A DNA stretch of 64,000 nt from Lysinibacillus_B sp042920265 (GTDB lineage: Bacteria > Bacillota > Bacilli > Bacillales_A > Planococcaceae). The notes under the pieces were generated by a model. It saw nothing but the letters and a program-made list of their open reading frames with translations. It was not told where the DNA came from and ran no database searches. Location: NCBI RefSeq assembly GCF_042920265.1, contig NZ_JBDQZI010000002.1, positions 186,001 through 250,000 on the forward strand, in the 5' to 3' direction. Below are positions 32,604 through 42,160 of this stretch, piece by piece; position 1 is the stretch's first letter; each line of letters starts with the position of its first letter. Position numbers and translations under genes: made by a program.

Positions 32604-32933
32604 TTGACTTATTATTGGAATCCACAGCAAGGCGGTTATGCAGCTCAATTTCCTGGTCCACAAATGACTACCCCTCAACTACGTGAGGAATCCTATATTG
32701 AAAATATTTTACGCTTAAACCGCGGCAAGCCCGGGAATTTTTATTTTTCGTTTGAAAACGTAGTAGATGGTCAGAAAACAAAAACAGTACGTGGCGTAGT
32801 CGAGGCTGCAGGACGTGACCATGTCATTTTACGTGAACTGCGAACAAATCACCGCTTCTTATTCCCTATGATTTATTTCGACTATGCAGAGTTTGATGAA
32901 GAATTGAATTACTTTACACCAAGACAACAATAA
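32604..32933 (+). CDS. gerQ: spore coat protein GerQ
   Basis: 109 residues from the TTG at 32604 (MTYYWNPQQGG), with GGAAAGGAAG upstream; an upstream TTG at 32565 is less well placed. Conserved core EESYIENILRLNRGK and GVVEAAGRDHVILRE typical of GerQ (B. subtilis YwdL), a coat protein cross-linked by transglutaminase and needed for localisation of CwlJ. The Lys/Gln-rich ends fit cross-linking. Confidence 0.88.
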   Translation: MTYYWNPQQGGYAAQFPGPQMTTPQLREESYIENILRLNRGKPGNFYFSFENVVDGQKTKTVRGVVEAAGRDHVILRELRTNHRFLFPMIYFDYAEFDEELNYFTPRQQ

Positions 32934-32937
32934 AAAG

Positions 32938-32972
32938 CGCGGGTCTCAAATGAATGAGACCTGCGCTTTTCC
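32938..32972. terminator. bidirectional terminator gerQ / mcp
   Basis: AAAGCGCGGGTCTC ... GAGACCTGCGCTTTT with one mismatch, between the convergent genes. Confidence 0.85.
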
Positions 32973-32973
32973 T

Positions 32974-34659
32974 TTATACTTTAAATCGTTGTACTTCCGA
33001 TTGTAAGTTTTGTGCATTTTCACTTAATGTGTTAGCTACCCCACTTACTTCAGCCATTGTAGAAACTTGCTCTTCCATTGCTGCTGCAATGGTAGCGATA
33101 TGATCTGATGCATTCTCTGCACCGTTTGAAATTTCATTGACCGAAGCAGAAACTTCCTCTGCACTTGCGGAAATTTGTTCAGCTGTTGCAGAAATTTCTT
33201 GAATTTGTGTCGTCATCACTTCTACCGCACCCACAATCCCATGGAATGAATCCCCTGCTTCTGTAATGATATTGACACCATCTTTCACCGAAACAAGTGA
33301 GTTTGCTACAGCACGTTCTACATTTTCTGTATCTGTTTTAATTTCCATTGTTAATGCCGTAATGGAGTTGGCGGATGCCTTAGATTCCTCAGCTAGTTTA
33401 CGTACTTCATCTGCCACAACGGCAAAGCCTTTCCCATGCTCACCTGCACGCGCTGCTTCGATGGCTGCATTCAGTGCTAAAAGATTCGTTTGGTCTGTAA
33501 TATCTGTAATAACTTTCGTAATATGACCAATTTCTTCTGTTTGTTTCGCTAATTTCTGAACTAAATCATTGACGGTTGCAGTTGAATTATTGATAATGCT
33601 CATTTGGTTCTGGGCATGTTCAATGATTTCTTGGCCATGTGTGGCTGTTTCACTTGCATCAAGCGATGAAGAATGCAGTGTTTGGGACGCTTCGGCAATC
33701 CGTTGTACACCTTGTGCTGTTTCTTCCATCGCAACCGCACTTTCACCGGCAGCACGGGAAGAACCTTGTGCTGCTTCGGCTGTATTAGCTACTTGGCGTG
33801 TGACATCTTCCGTCGTTGCTGTAATTTCCTCCGCACTGGCAGATAATTCTTCCGCCGAGGCACTTAACTGCTCGGCGTTCGCTTGTACATTTTGAATTAG
33901 GTTACGTAAACTATTTTTCATGTTATTAAACACAGTAGCTAATTGACCAATTTCATCTTTAGACTTAAATGTAATATCTTGCTGAGAAAGGTCCCCCTCT
34001 GCAATCATATGTGCCGATTGCATTACTACCTTTAATGGCGTCGTAATCGTACGACGAACGTAAAGTATTAATAAAATACTAATGACTATACTGATGACTA
34101 ACACAATGATGGATGTCGTGCGAGAATTTTTGATGGCGCTATTTGTATCTTCTTTAATTCGTTCAATCTGTTCTTCCTGGTACTTAACCATCTTATCAGC
34201 TGCTGCTAAAATGCCTGCATTCGCATCTGCTAATTGTGTATTGACTATTGTTTTTGCGCGTTCTACATCCCCAGCATCAACAGCTGCTAATACTTCTTTC
34301 ATTCCCGTATTGAAATCGTTATTATAACCATTAGCTTCATCCCAATAGCCTTGCATGATTTCACTGCTAAATAAACCTTTTAATTCTAAAATACGTTGAT
34401 CTAAATCTTCCGCATACATTAATAAATTCTCGCGGTTTTTATCTGTTGTCTCAATGATTACAGCACGTGCAAATAGCCCTTGCATTGCTAAATCCACACG
34501 CACTTGGTCCATAATACGAATTTGTACGACACGATTATTTAAAGCCTCATCTGTCTTTTCTTCTATGTTGGATAAATTCCAAAAGCTTATCCCGATCGAC
34601 ACACAGAGTAAAATGATAATCGAATAAAAAGCTGTATTTAATTTCGCCCCTACACTCAT
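32974..34659 (-). CDS. methyl-accepting chemotaxis protein
   Basis: 561 residues. TM1 (about 8-28), an extracytoplasmic four-helix-bundle sensor with acidic helices (about 30-180), TM2 (about 183-203), HAMP (about 204-257) and a long signalling coiled coil. The hairpin tip contains the conserved TNLLALNAAIEAARAGE and VADEVRKLAEES. Signals through CheA/CheW to flagella; ligand unknown. Single-gene unit facing gerQ. Confidence 0.93.
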   Translation of the reverse strand: MSVGAKLNTAFYSIIILLCVSIGISFWNLSNIEEKTDEALNNRVVQIRIMDQVRVDLAMQGLFARAVIIETTDKNRENLLMYAEDLDQRILELKGLFSSEIMQGYWDEANGYNNDFNTGMKEVLAAVDAGDVERAKTIVNTQLADANAGILAAADKMVKYQEEQIERIKEDTNSAIKNSRTTSIIVLVISIVISILLILYVRRTITTPLKVVMQSAHMIAEGDLSQQDITFKSKDEIGQLATVFNNMKNSLRNLIQNVQANAEQLSASAEELSASAEEITATTEDVTRQVANTAEAAQGSSRAAGESAVAMEETAQGVQRIAEASQTLHSSSLDASETATHGQEIIEHAQNQMSIINNSTATVNDLVQKLAKQTEEIGHITKVITDITDQTNLLALNAAIEAARAGEHGKGFAVVADEVRKLAEESKASANSITALTMEIKTDTENVERAVANSLVSVKDGVNIITEAGDSFHGIVGAVEVMTTQIQEISATAEQISASAEEVSASVNEISNGAENASDHIATIAAAMEEQVSTMAEVSGVANTLSENAQNLQSEVQRFKV

Positions 34660-34747
34660 TTAAACCCCTCCTAAAACCTATTTTTATATCATTTTTTTGT
34701 TATCATTTTCATACATCTTATAATTTATTATCTATTTTACAAACAGT

Positions 34748-35917
34748 TCAGACTAAAAAGTCCATCGTCGCCTGCCCTAGTACTTTTGCGGCAATTAACA
34801 TCGCGCGTTCATCAAAATTAAATTTGGCATGATGGTGAGGATAAGCCGTTTCCCACGTCGGATTTTTAGCGCCCGTAAAGAAAAATGTACCGGGTACATG
34901 TTGCATATAGTAAGCAAAGTCTTCCCCTATCATAAACGGCGGACATGTGATGACATTTTCCACCGCTGGGATGTTGCGTGCAATAGTTGCTACAAAATCG
35001 GTTTCCTTTTGATGGTTCACGACTGGTGGGTATCCTCGGTAGTACTGATATGTATATGATGCACTTGCCCCATCACAAGTGGACTTTAATAATGCTTCTA
35101 TTTCTTCTACGATTTGTTCTCGTACTGATTCTTCAAATGTACGAACCGTTCCTTGAATTTTTGCTGTATCCGCAATAACATTAAATGGATTAATCGCTTC
35201 AAAATGTCCGACTGAAATAACAGCTGATTGAAGTGGATCAATCCGACGCGAAACAATCGTTTGTAGCTGTGTGACAAACTGTGCCCCTAGCACAATCGCA
35301 TCAACCGAATGGTGCGGCTCTGCCCCGTGTCCCCCTTTTCCTTGAATTGTTATTTCAAAACGGTCAGCTGCTGCCATAATGGCCCCATCACGGACTAAAA
35401 TATGCCCTAATGGCGTCGGTGCCCAAAGATGTGTGCCAAAAATTACATCTACCCCTTCTAAACAGCCATCTTCGATCATAGCCTTCGCTCCACCTGGCGC
35501 GATTTCTTCCGCATGTTGATGAATAAAAACAATATTCCCTGCGATTTCTTCTTTCATTTCCACTAAACATTTCGCTAAAACGAGCAGTGTCGCTGTATGA
35601 CCATCATGCCCACAAGCGTGCATGACGCCTTCATTTTTGGACTTATATGGAATATCGTTTAACTCTTGAATGGCTAGCGCATCAAAATCCGCACGCAACG
35701 CCACCGTTTTCCCAGGTTTTCCTCCGCGAAGTGTCGCGACAACACCGCGCTCCCCAACATGCTCTCTCACTTCTAAGCCAAGCGTGCGATGAAAATTGGC
35801 GATATACGCTGGTGTATGTACCTCTTGAAATGAAAGCTCAGGTCGTTCGTGTAAATAGCGTCTAATGGCTACTATCTCTTCATAATGCTGTTCTAACAGA
35901 CTAAATAACCGCTCCAT
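34748..35917 (-). CDS. M20-family amidohydrolase
   Basis: 389 residues, M20D peptidase/amidohydrolase (YhaA/HipO/AmaB-like). Metal-site motifs ACGHDGHTA, HQHAEEIAPGG and GKGGHGAEPHHSVD, with a lid/dimerisation domain between about residues 180 and 290. Removes acyl groups from N-acyl amino acids; substrate not assignable. RBS GGGGGAGTGGG. No operon partner. Confidence 0.88.
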   Translation of the reverse strand: MERLFSLLEQHYEEIVAIRRYLHERPELSFQEVHTPAYIANFHRTLGLEVREHVGERGVVATLRGGKPGKTVALRADFDALAIQELNDIPYKSKNEGVMHACGHDGHTATLLVLAKCLVEMKEEIAGNIVFIHQHAEEIAPGGAKAMIEDGCLEGVDVIFGTHLWAPTPLGHILVRDGAIMAAADRFEITIQGKGGHGAEPHHSVDAIVLGAQFVTQLQTIVSRRIDPLQSAVISVGHFEAINPFNVIADTAKIQGTVRTFEESVREQIVEEIEALLKSTCDGASASYTYQYYRGYPPVVNHQKETDFVATIARNIPAVENVITCPPFMIGEDFAYYMQHVPGTFFFTGAKNPTWETAYPHHHAKFNFDERAMLIAAKVLGQATMDFLV

Positions 35918-36035
35918 TTATCCCACTCCCCCTACTCCTATACTAAATATCGTTCAATTTCAAAAATTCATTATACTTAAACTCAAAAAAATACCCTCTA
36001 CTTTTAATTTTCATAAAAATAAAGGGTCTTACGTC

Positions 36036-36416
36036 TTATTTTGTCGCTTTGAGTGTTGCAGCAATGAGCATACTCCAACCAATTAAAAATAATACACCAC
36101 CAATTGGCGTAATCGCCCCTAACACACCAATGCCTGATAACGCTAACACAAATAAACTACCTGAGAAGAAAACAATCCCTAAATTCATACAAACCATCGC
36201 AATTTTTAATTGCTTTACTTCTCCAAATAATTTAGCGCTCATTAAAATCCCAATCAGAACAAGTGCTGTCGCATGGAACATTTGATATTGTACCGCTGTA
36301 TTCCAAATGCCCTCACTATAGTCATCTAATACGTTTTCAAGTGCATGTGCACCAAATGCCCCTAACGATACGGCTAAAAATCCGTGTACTGCGCCAGAAA
36401 TAATTGAACCTTTCAT
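36036..36416 (-). CDS. ywdK: DUF423 membrane protein (YwdK)
   Basis: 126 residues, four predicted transmembrane helices (about 4-24, 44-62, 71-90, 97-119) with the conserved GAFGAHAL motif after helix 1. Function unknown. Lies downstream of ywdI and ung as in B. subtilis. Confidence 0.88.
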   Translation of the reverse strand: MKGSIISGAVHGFLAVSLGAFGAHALENVLDDYSEGIWNTAVQYQMFHATALVLIGILMSAKLFGEVKQLKIAMVCMNLGIVFFSGSLFVLALSGIGVLGAITPIGGVLFLIGWSMLIAATLKATK

Positions 36417-36434
36417 ACTAGAACCTCTTTCATG

Positions 36435-36695
36435 CTAAAAATCAAAAATCGAATCGCCGTTTGCATCAGACTCCTGTAGTTTATCGGAAGGATTTGCTTG
36501 TCGCATAACAGGAAGTTGTACTGTAGCTGTTGACATAGTAGTTTGTTCCACTTTTACGGTTCTTTGTCCAAGCACAATATCACATAAAGCTTTTACCGCT
36601 GTGAGTTGCTCACGCATTTGTTGCTCGTCCTGCGCATGTTTAGCGTTTTGTACTAATTGCGCCATTTGCACAATCATTGCTTCATAGGAAATCAT
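36435..36695 (-). CDS. ywdI: YwdI-like DUF5327 protein
   Basis: 86 residues, helical first half (EAMIVQMAQLVQNAKHA), acidic tail ending GDSIFDF. Matches YwdI by size and place between ung and ywdK. Two adjacent ATGs (36698 and 36695) follow GGAGG; the second has the better spacing, while the first overlaps the upstream stop as ATGA. Unknown function. Confidence 0.75.
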   Translation of the reverse strand: MISYEAMIVQMAQLVQNAKHAQDEQQMREQLTAVKALCDIVLGQRTVKVEQTTMSTATVQLPVMRQANPSDKLQESDANGDSIFDF

Positions 36696-36865
36696 CATTG
36701 TCCTCCTTGCTTTGGTACAAACTTTAAGCAATCCATCCCTGACGATTGCTTCACGACGACGGAAGGAAGCTGTTTTGTTTTAAAGCCGTACGCTTGACAC
36801 CCCCGTGGATTGGCGGGGTCCCATGTTACTTTAAAATGCGCACATTTAAAACAATTAATCTTCAT
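36695..36865 (-). CDS. small four-cysteine protein between ung and ywdI
   Basis: 56 residues beginning MKINCFKCAHF, with Cys in a CxxC pair, a third in RGCQAYGF and a fourth in MDCLKFV: a probable zinc-ribbon-like site. RBS GAGGGAG; the codon before the ATG is also ATG. Its stop overlaps the ywdI start. Same strand and spacing as the ung operon, so co-transcribed. Not a characterised family to my knowledge. Confidence 0.7.
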   Translation of the reverse strand: MKINCFKCAHFKVTWDPANPRGCQAYGFKTKQLPSVVVKQSSGMDCLKFVPKQGGQ

Positions 36866-36927
36866 CATACTCCCTCGCTTTCCTTACCACTTTACCACGT
36901 TTCCAATAGAGAAAAAAGGCACTTTCG

Positions 36928-37599
36928 TTATAACTGCCAATCGATTGGTGTTTTGCCCCAAGCGATCAGTTGATCATTAATTTTGGAATATGGTTTACTA
37001 CCAAAAAATCCACGGTGCGCACTTAATGGACTTGGATGTGGTGCTTCTAATATCACATGTTGTGGATGACGCGCAATAATGGACTTTTTCGTTTGTGCAG
37101 GTCGTCCCCATAGCACAAAAATAATCGGCTCTGGTCGCTCAGCTAACTTTGTGATAATCACATCGGTAAATTGCTCCCATCCTTTTCCTTTATGTGAATT
37201 GGCTTCCCCTGCACGTACTGTTAATACGGTATTTAACAACAGGACACCTTGCTCAGCCCACTTCATTAAATACCCGTGATTTGGCATCGTGCATCCTACA
37301 TCTTCCTGCAATTCTTTTAGCATGTTTTTTAAGCTTGGTGGCTGCGGGACACCAGGTTTTACAGAAAAACTCATGCCGTGTGCTTGATTTGGTCCGTGAT
37401 ACGGGTCTTGTCCTAAAATCACGACTTTCACATTGGAAAAACTAGTCGTGTGCAATGCATTCATTACTTCCTCTTGCGGTGGATACACAACATTGTGGCT
37501 ATATTCAGCTGCAACAAATTCCCGTAAGTTTTCATAATATGGTTTTCCAAATTCTTCTTGCAGAATATGTTGCCATTCATTTTTAAATACTTCTTTCAT
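36928..37599 (-). CDS. ung: uracil-DNA glycosylase
   Basis: 223 residues, family 1 UDG. Removes uracil from DNA. Motifs: GQDPYHGPNQAHG (water-activating Asp), the Phe-containing FSVKPG strand, LLLNTVLTVRAGE and the HPSPLSAHRGFFG leucine loop. The start is the ATG at 37599 (begins MKEVFKNEW) with GAGGTG upstream; the frame is open another 49 codons, but that part is a GGTACC-repeat leader. Confidence 0.95.
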   Translation of the reverse strand: MKEVFKNEWQHILQEEFGKPYYENLREFVAAEYSHNVVYPPQEEVMNALHTTSFSNVKVVILGQDPYHGPNQAHGMSFSVKPGVPQPPSLKNMLKELQEDVGCTMPNHGYLMKWAEQGVLLLNTVLTVRAGEANSHKGKGWEQFTDVIITKLAERPEPIIFVLWGRPAQTKKSIIARHPQHVILEAPHPSPLSAHRGFFGSKPYSKINDQLIAWGKTPIDWQL

Positions 37600-37659
37600 A
37601 CGAATCACCTCATTATTTAACGTAGTCGGTTGATATGTTTTTCGCAAGTGAATCGCCTT

Positions 37660-37720
37660 AGGTACCTGGTACTTTGGTGGTACCTGGGTGGTACCTCGGT
37701 GGTACTTCCCTGGTACCTCA
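37660..37720 (-). repeat. GGTAC(C/T) short tandem repeats in the ung leader
   Basis: Six GGTACC or GGTACT words in 60 bp, several at 11-bp spacing, each followed by TGG/TCGG/TTCC variants. It lies between ung and the divergent yojF-bshB2 operon. Confidence 0.75.
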
Positions 37721-37801
37721 AAAAAAGTACGCCTTTTCCTTTTCATCTATAGAAAACATTTACTATACTTATAGATAGACAGATTCGAAAGGAGAATTGA
37801 G

Positions 37802-38152
37802 ATGAAGGAAGTACAAGTTGATGCGCTCCAGGATTTACTTAATTCTTTTGCGAACAAAGATGTATACATTCACCTAGAAACAACAAACGGCTCTTATGCC
37901 ACACATTACGACGCCAATTTCTTTAATGCAGGTGCATTTATTCGGAATGCACGTATTTGCTATGAACTAGGGAAAGTCGTGGGTGAAGCACCTCATCGCG
38001 TCGGGTTAAAAATGGCGCATGGCTGGGTATATGCACAAGGGATTACCCATTACCAACTGGATGAGCAAGGCAGACTATTGATGGCTGGATTAGACAATAC
38101 TGGGAAATTAGCGATTGCACTTGAAATTAGTGAAACGCCATTTTCATATTAA
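37802..38152 (+). CDS. yojF: YojF-like DUF1806 protein
   Basis: 116 residues, small soluble protein of the YojF family, found directly upstream of bshB2 in many Bacillales and presumed to help bacillithiol synthesis; activity unknown. Features: VYIHLETTNGSYATH and FIRNARICYELGK. RBS GGAGAATTGAG. The bshB2 ribosome site begins at this stop codon. Confidence 0.85.
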   Translation: MKEVQVDALQDLLNSFANKDVYIHLETTNGSYATHYDANFFNAGAFIRNARICYELGKVVGEAPHRVGLKMAHGWVYAQGITHYQLDEQGRLLMAGLDNTGKLAIALEISETPFSY

Positions 38153-38166
38153 GGAGTGACGCGTTG

Positions 38167-38877
38167 ATGACATTACAAAAAGAACGTCAAATTTTACTCG
38201 TATTCCCACATCCAGATGATGAAGCATTTACATGTGCAGGAGCTGTTCGCCTCTCTGCTAATATGGGAGTACCTGTTACATATGCGTGTTTAACGCTTGG
38301 GGAAATGGGGCGCAATCTAGGAAATCCACCATTTGCCACACGTGAATCATTGCCTGAAATTCGCCGCGTTGAGCTACAAGCAGCGTGTGAGGCGATGGGC
38401 ATTCAAGACCTGCGCATGATGGGCTTCCGTGATAAGACAATTGAATTTGAAGATGATGAAAAAATGGTGAAACTCGTAACGGATTTAATTGAAGAATTAA
38501 ATCCATCGTTAATTTTCACCTTCTTGCCAGGCTTCTCTGTGCACCCAGATCATGAAGCGACAGCACGTGCGGTCGTAGAGGCAGTTCGTCGTATGCCAAA
38601 AAGTGAGCGGCCAAAAATTTGGGCGGTTGGCTTTGCGAATGATACTGTTGCTCGCAATGGCGAGGCGCATATCCATTTAGATGTAAGCAGTGTAAAGATG
38701 GATAAACTGGCTGCCTTACGTGCGCATATGTCTCAAACTGCTTGGATGATGGCTGAAACGACAAAACGGATAGAAGAGGGTCAACCGATGAGCGAAAGCT
38801 GGTTAAATGTTGAAAAGTTCTATATTATCCGTCATGAAGATGAGATCAATGATTCAATGGATAGTGCATTTTTATAA
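38167..38877 (+). CDS. bshB2: bacillithiol biosynthesis deacetylase BshB2
   Basis: 236 residues, LmbE-like metal hydrolase. Removes acetate from GlcNAc-malate in bacillithiol synthesis. Zinc motif HPDDEAF near the N-terminus and the second ligand region in HPDHEAT. Start ATG at 38167 (AAGGAG at good spacing; the preceding TTG is in frame). Co-transcribed with yojF, followed by a terminator. Confidence 0.92.
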   Translation: MTLQKERQILLVFPHPDDEAFTCAGAVRLSANMGVPVTYACLTLGEMGRNLGNPPFATRESLPEIRRVELQAACEAMGIQDLRMMGFRDKTIEFEDDEKMVKLVTDLIEELNPSLIFTFLPGFSVHPDHEATARAVVEAVRRMPKSERPKIWAVGFANDTVARNGEAHIHLDVSSVKMDKLAALRAHMSQTAWMMAETTKRIEEGQPMSESWLNVEKFYIIRHEDEINDSMDSAFL

Positions 38878-38886
38878 TTCATTCCA

Positions 38887-38916
38887 AAAGCGGGCATATA
38901 GTGTCCCGCTTTTTTG
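38887..38916 (+). terminator. terminator of yojF-bshB2
   Basis: AAAGCGGG ... CCCGCTTTTTT. The rest of the gap up to 39170 is AT-rich with no gene, presumably the yjiH promoter region. Confidence 0.8.
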
Positions 38917-39170
38917 CATGCGTATATACGTTTTTTTATACACTTTTTATATTTTTCAAACACTTCCCCAAAACGCCAACAAAACCTGAATATAGCTGTT
39001 CTTTTTAAAGTCCACACACAGTAAATCCAACTTTTTCTAACTATGTATACAAATCGTATGCACTCATATTATCAGAATAATTCGTCTTTAATCAAAATAG
39101 TAGACAAGTGTATATAAAGCATATATAGTGTATAAATATTCAAAACTACAATTTAAAGAGGTTATTATAC

Positions 39171-40520
39171 ATGAAGAAATTTTCGGCTTATACGTGGTTT
39201 CTTTTCTTAGCACTCTCTGCCGTTGGGGTATTTTTATTTATTACGCCCATTTCAACAGATGACGGTTTAAAAGTACCGATTGCTATTTTAGCGAACTGGT
39301 TAGCTGGAAAAGTAGAACCGTTTATTCATTGGTTTGCATTTGGCACATTTATTATCGCAGCACTCGGTTCTGTTGTGATGCATGTTGTCCCACAAAAAGG
39401 ACCACGTACATTAATGGATGCGCTCTTCCGCGTCCACTGGTTCTGGACAATGATGCGTGTACTTGCTGTTATATTTGCGGGTATGTACTTATTCCAAGTA
39501 GGTCCTGAAAGTTTTATCTCTGACTATACAGCTGGGTTACTGATTACACCAGATGGCGGTTTAGTCACATTTATGTTTACATTGTTTTTATTTGCTGGAC
39601 TTTTATTACCATTATTAACGGACTTCGGCTTACTCGAGTTCTTCGGTTCCATGATGGTGAAAATTATGCGTCCTGTTTTCAAAGTCCCTGGTCGCGCAGC
39701 AATCGACTGCTTAGCTTCTTGGGTTGGAGATGGCACAATTGGTGTGTTACTAACAGCGAAGCAATATGAAGATAAAAACTATACGGGTCGTGAAGCGGCT
39801 GTCATCGCGACAACATTCTCCGTTGTGTCGATTACATTCTGTATCGTGGTGCTTGAAACGATTGGTATGAGTCATTACTTCTTAGAGTTTTATGGTACTG
39901 TTATTTTCACAGGAATCCTTTTAGCGTTAATTATGCCGCGGGTTTTCCCGCTTTCTCGTAAAGCGGATACATTAATTGACGGGTCAAAGCTTCCAGAAAA
40001 TTACGAAGATGTACCAGCTCATTTTAATGCCGTCACATTTGGTTTACACAATGCACTATCAAAAGCAGATTCAAATAAAAACTTAGGCAAGATCGTTGCA
40101 AGTGGCTTTAAAAACGTACTAGAAATGTGGTTTGCCGTTACACCTGTCATTATGGCGTTCGGTACGATTGCATTAGTGCTAGCGGAATTCACAAGCTTCT
40201 TCAAAATTTTAGGGATGCCGTTTGAGCCGATTTTAGCGTTACTGCAAATCCCTGAAGCGGGTGAAGCAGCACAAACAATGATTGTTGGATTTGCAGATAT
40301 GTTATTACCTTCTATTTTAGGTGCCGGTATCGAATCCGAATTAACACGTTTCTTTATCGCAACAGTTTCTGTTACACAGTTAATTTACATGTCTGAAGTC
40401 GGCGGGTTAATTTTAGGAACGAAACTGCCATTAAAAATTTGGGATTTATTCGTCATCTTCTTGGTTCGTACAATTATTTCAATTCCGATCGTTGCAGCGA
40501 TTGCGCATATTTTATTTTAA
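39171..40520 (+). CDS. YjiH-family membrane protein (nucleoside-recognition/Gate domain)
   Basis: 449 residues with about 10-11 transmembrane helices. Gate-domain features: DCLASWVGDGTIGVLLTAKQ after the fourth helix, and a second conserved block GFADMLLPSILGAG. YjiH-like proteins are putative transporters; substrate unknown. RBS AAAGAGG. Monocistronic, with a strong terminator. Confidence 0.85.
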   Translation: MKKFSAYTWFLFLALSAVGVFLFITPISTDDGLKVPIAILANWLAGKVEPFIHWFAFGTFIIAALGSVVMHVVPQKGPRTLMDALFRVHWFWTMMRVLAVIFAGMYLFQVGPESFISDYTAGLLITPDGGLVTFMFTLFLFAGLLLPLLTDFGLLEFFGSMMVKIMRPVFKVPGRAAIDCLASWVGDGTIGVLLTAKQYEDKNYTGREAAVIATTFSVVSITFCIVVLETIGMSHYFLEFYGTVIFTGILLALIMPRVFPLSRKADTLIDGSKLPENYEDVPAHFNAVTFGLHNALSKADSNKNLGKIVASGFKNVLEMWFAVTPVIMAFGTIALVLAEFTSFFKILGMPFEPILALLQIPEAGEAAQTMIVGFADMLLPSILGAGIESELTRFFIATVSVTQLIYMSEVGGLILGTKLPLKIWDLFVIFLVRTIISIPIVAAIAHILF

Positions 40521-40560
40521 AAAAAGGGACATCTCCAGTTGCGAGATGTCCCTTTTTTTA
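40521..40560. terminator. bidirectional terminator yjiH / tcyP
   Basis: AAAAAAGGGACATCTC, 4-5 nt loop, GAGATGTCCCTTTTTT, between convergent genes. Confidence 0.9.
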
Positions 40561-41946
40561 TACTTCCGCTAATGGTTTTCCATCATGCGGCGTATTGTAT
40601 ATGTCTGTATTTAACTCTCCTGTTAAACGTGCTGTTGTTACACCTGCTGTCATGGAACCACTGACGTTCAATGCCGTACGCCCCATATCAATTAATGGCT
40701 CCACTGAAATCAATACCCCTGCAAGGGCAATCGGTAAATCAAGCGCTGATAATACTAAAATAGCTGCAAATGTAGCACCACCACCTACACCTGCTACACC
40801 GAATGAGCTAATTGCGACAATGGCTACAACCGATACTAAAAATCCAGGTGATAATGGATTAATGCCTACGGTTGGGGCAATCATCACTGCTAACATCGCT
40901 GGATAAACACCTGCACAGCCATTTTGACCAATCGATAAACCGAATGAACCTGAGAAATTAGCAATGCCTTCTGGTACCCCTAAACGAGATGTTTGCGTGG
41001 CAATATTCATCGGTAATGCGCCTGCTGATGTACGTGATGTGAAAGCGAACAATAATGTTTCTGCTGATTTCTTCACATAGGTTACTGGATTTAACCCTGT
41101 TACTGATAATATAATGAGATGAATGATGAATACAAACATTAATGCCACATAGCTCGCTAATACAAACTTCCCTAGATTATAAATCGCGCCAAAATCACTG
41201 ATGGCTACTGTACGTCCCATAATCGCTAAAATCCCGTATGGCGTCAGCTGTAATACGATGCGCACAACGCCCATAATTAAAGCATAAATCGCATCAATTC
41301 CTTTTTTAATTACACTCGCGATTTCTTCATCCTTACGTTTTACTTGTAAATAGGCAAAGCCAAGAAATGCCGCAAAAATGACGACTGAAATTGTTGAAGT
41401 GGAGCGTGCACCTGTTAAATCTAAAAAGGGATTTGCCGGGAATAGCTCTAAAATTTGAGTAGGCAGTGGTAAAACAGTCGTTTCTGCACGCTCTACAATT
41501 GCCTCACCACGTGCAACCTCTGCTTCCCCTTGTAAAATTTGATCTGCTTGTAAATCAAATAATGTTGTAGCCGTAATCCCTACTACTGCTGAAATAGCTG
41601 TCGTACCAATTAAAATGGCTAAAATCAGCCCTGCTACTTTCCCAAAGTTTTTACCAAGATTCATTTTCGTAAAGGCTACTAAAATCGAAATAAAGATTAA
41701 TGGCATCGCAATCATTTGCAGTAGTTTTACATAACCTGTGCCAATAATGTTATACCATAGCACCGTATTTGTAATTTCTTCTGCGCCTGCTCCGTAAACG
41801 AATTGCAAACCTACACCTAACAAAATCCCTAAACCTAACGCAATAAATACACGCGTTGAAAATTTTAAATGCTTTTGCTTTAATACATAAAGCAGTACGA
41901 CGAAAGCAAGTAGTACTACAACGTTAGCAACTACAATCCAATCCAT
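40558..41946 (-). CDS. tcyP: L-cystine/dicarboxylate symporter (TcyP-like)
   Basis: 462 residues, DAACS (glutamate:cation symporter) fold with 8 helices and two hairpins. The start ATG at 41946 (begins MDWIVVANVV) has AAGGGGG upstream; the open frame before it has no ribosome site. The motif SRTSAGALPMNIAT in place of the glutamate-transporter signature, and the hairpin AISSFGVAGVGGGATFAA, match the YhcL/TcyP cystine branch. Confidence 0.85.
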   Translation of the reverse strand: MDWIVVANVVVLLAFVVLLYVLKQKHLKFSTRVFIALGLGILLGVGLQFVYGAGAEEITNTVLWYNIIGTGYVKLLQMIAMPLIFISILVAFTKMNLGKNFGKVAGLILAILIGTTAISAVVGITATTLFDLQADQILQGEAEVARGEAIVERAETTVLPLPTQILELFPANPFLDLTGARSTSTISVVIFAAFLGFAYLQVKRKDEEIASVIKKGIDAIYALIMGVVRIVLQLTPYGILAIMGRTVAISDFGAIYNLGKFVLASYVALMFVFIIHLIILSVTGLNPVTYVKKSAETLLFAFTSRTSAGALPMNIATQTSRLGVPEGIANFSGSFGLSIGQNGCAGVYPAMLAVMIAPTVGINPLSPGFLVSVVAIVAISSFGVAGVGGGATFAAILVLSALDLPIALAGVLISVEPLIDMGRTALNVSGSMTAGVTTARLTGELNTDIYNTPHDGKPLAEV

Positions 41947-42059
41947 TCTGTCTACCCCCTTGATGTTGTATTTATCTATTATATGCATTCTATTCTTATA
42001 ATACCTATTAGTCAAGTATGTTTTATTTACTATACTATAACTTTGCAACCTTTATATAT

Positions 42060-42104
42060 AAAAACAGGAGCCGTCCTCTGTATTGGACAGCTCCTGCTTT
42101 TTAG
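42060..42104. terminator. terminator of the Ter metabolite operon
   Basis: AAAACAGGAGC-GTCC ... GGAC-GCTCCTGCTTTTT; on the minus strand it follows the HAD gene. Confidence 0.85.
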
Positions 42105-42160
42105 GTATTTAATTCATCACTAAATGATCAGTTTTAATGTCGGCCACTAGCCAATACATG

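Noticed and set aside
36928..37746. Longer ung with a 49-residue N-terminal extension
   Set aside because: The extension translates a GGTACC repeat, whereas the ATG at 37599 has a good ribosome site and gives the normal length of the family.
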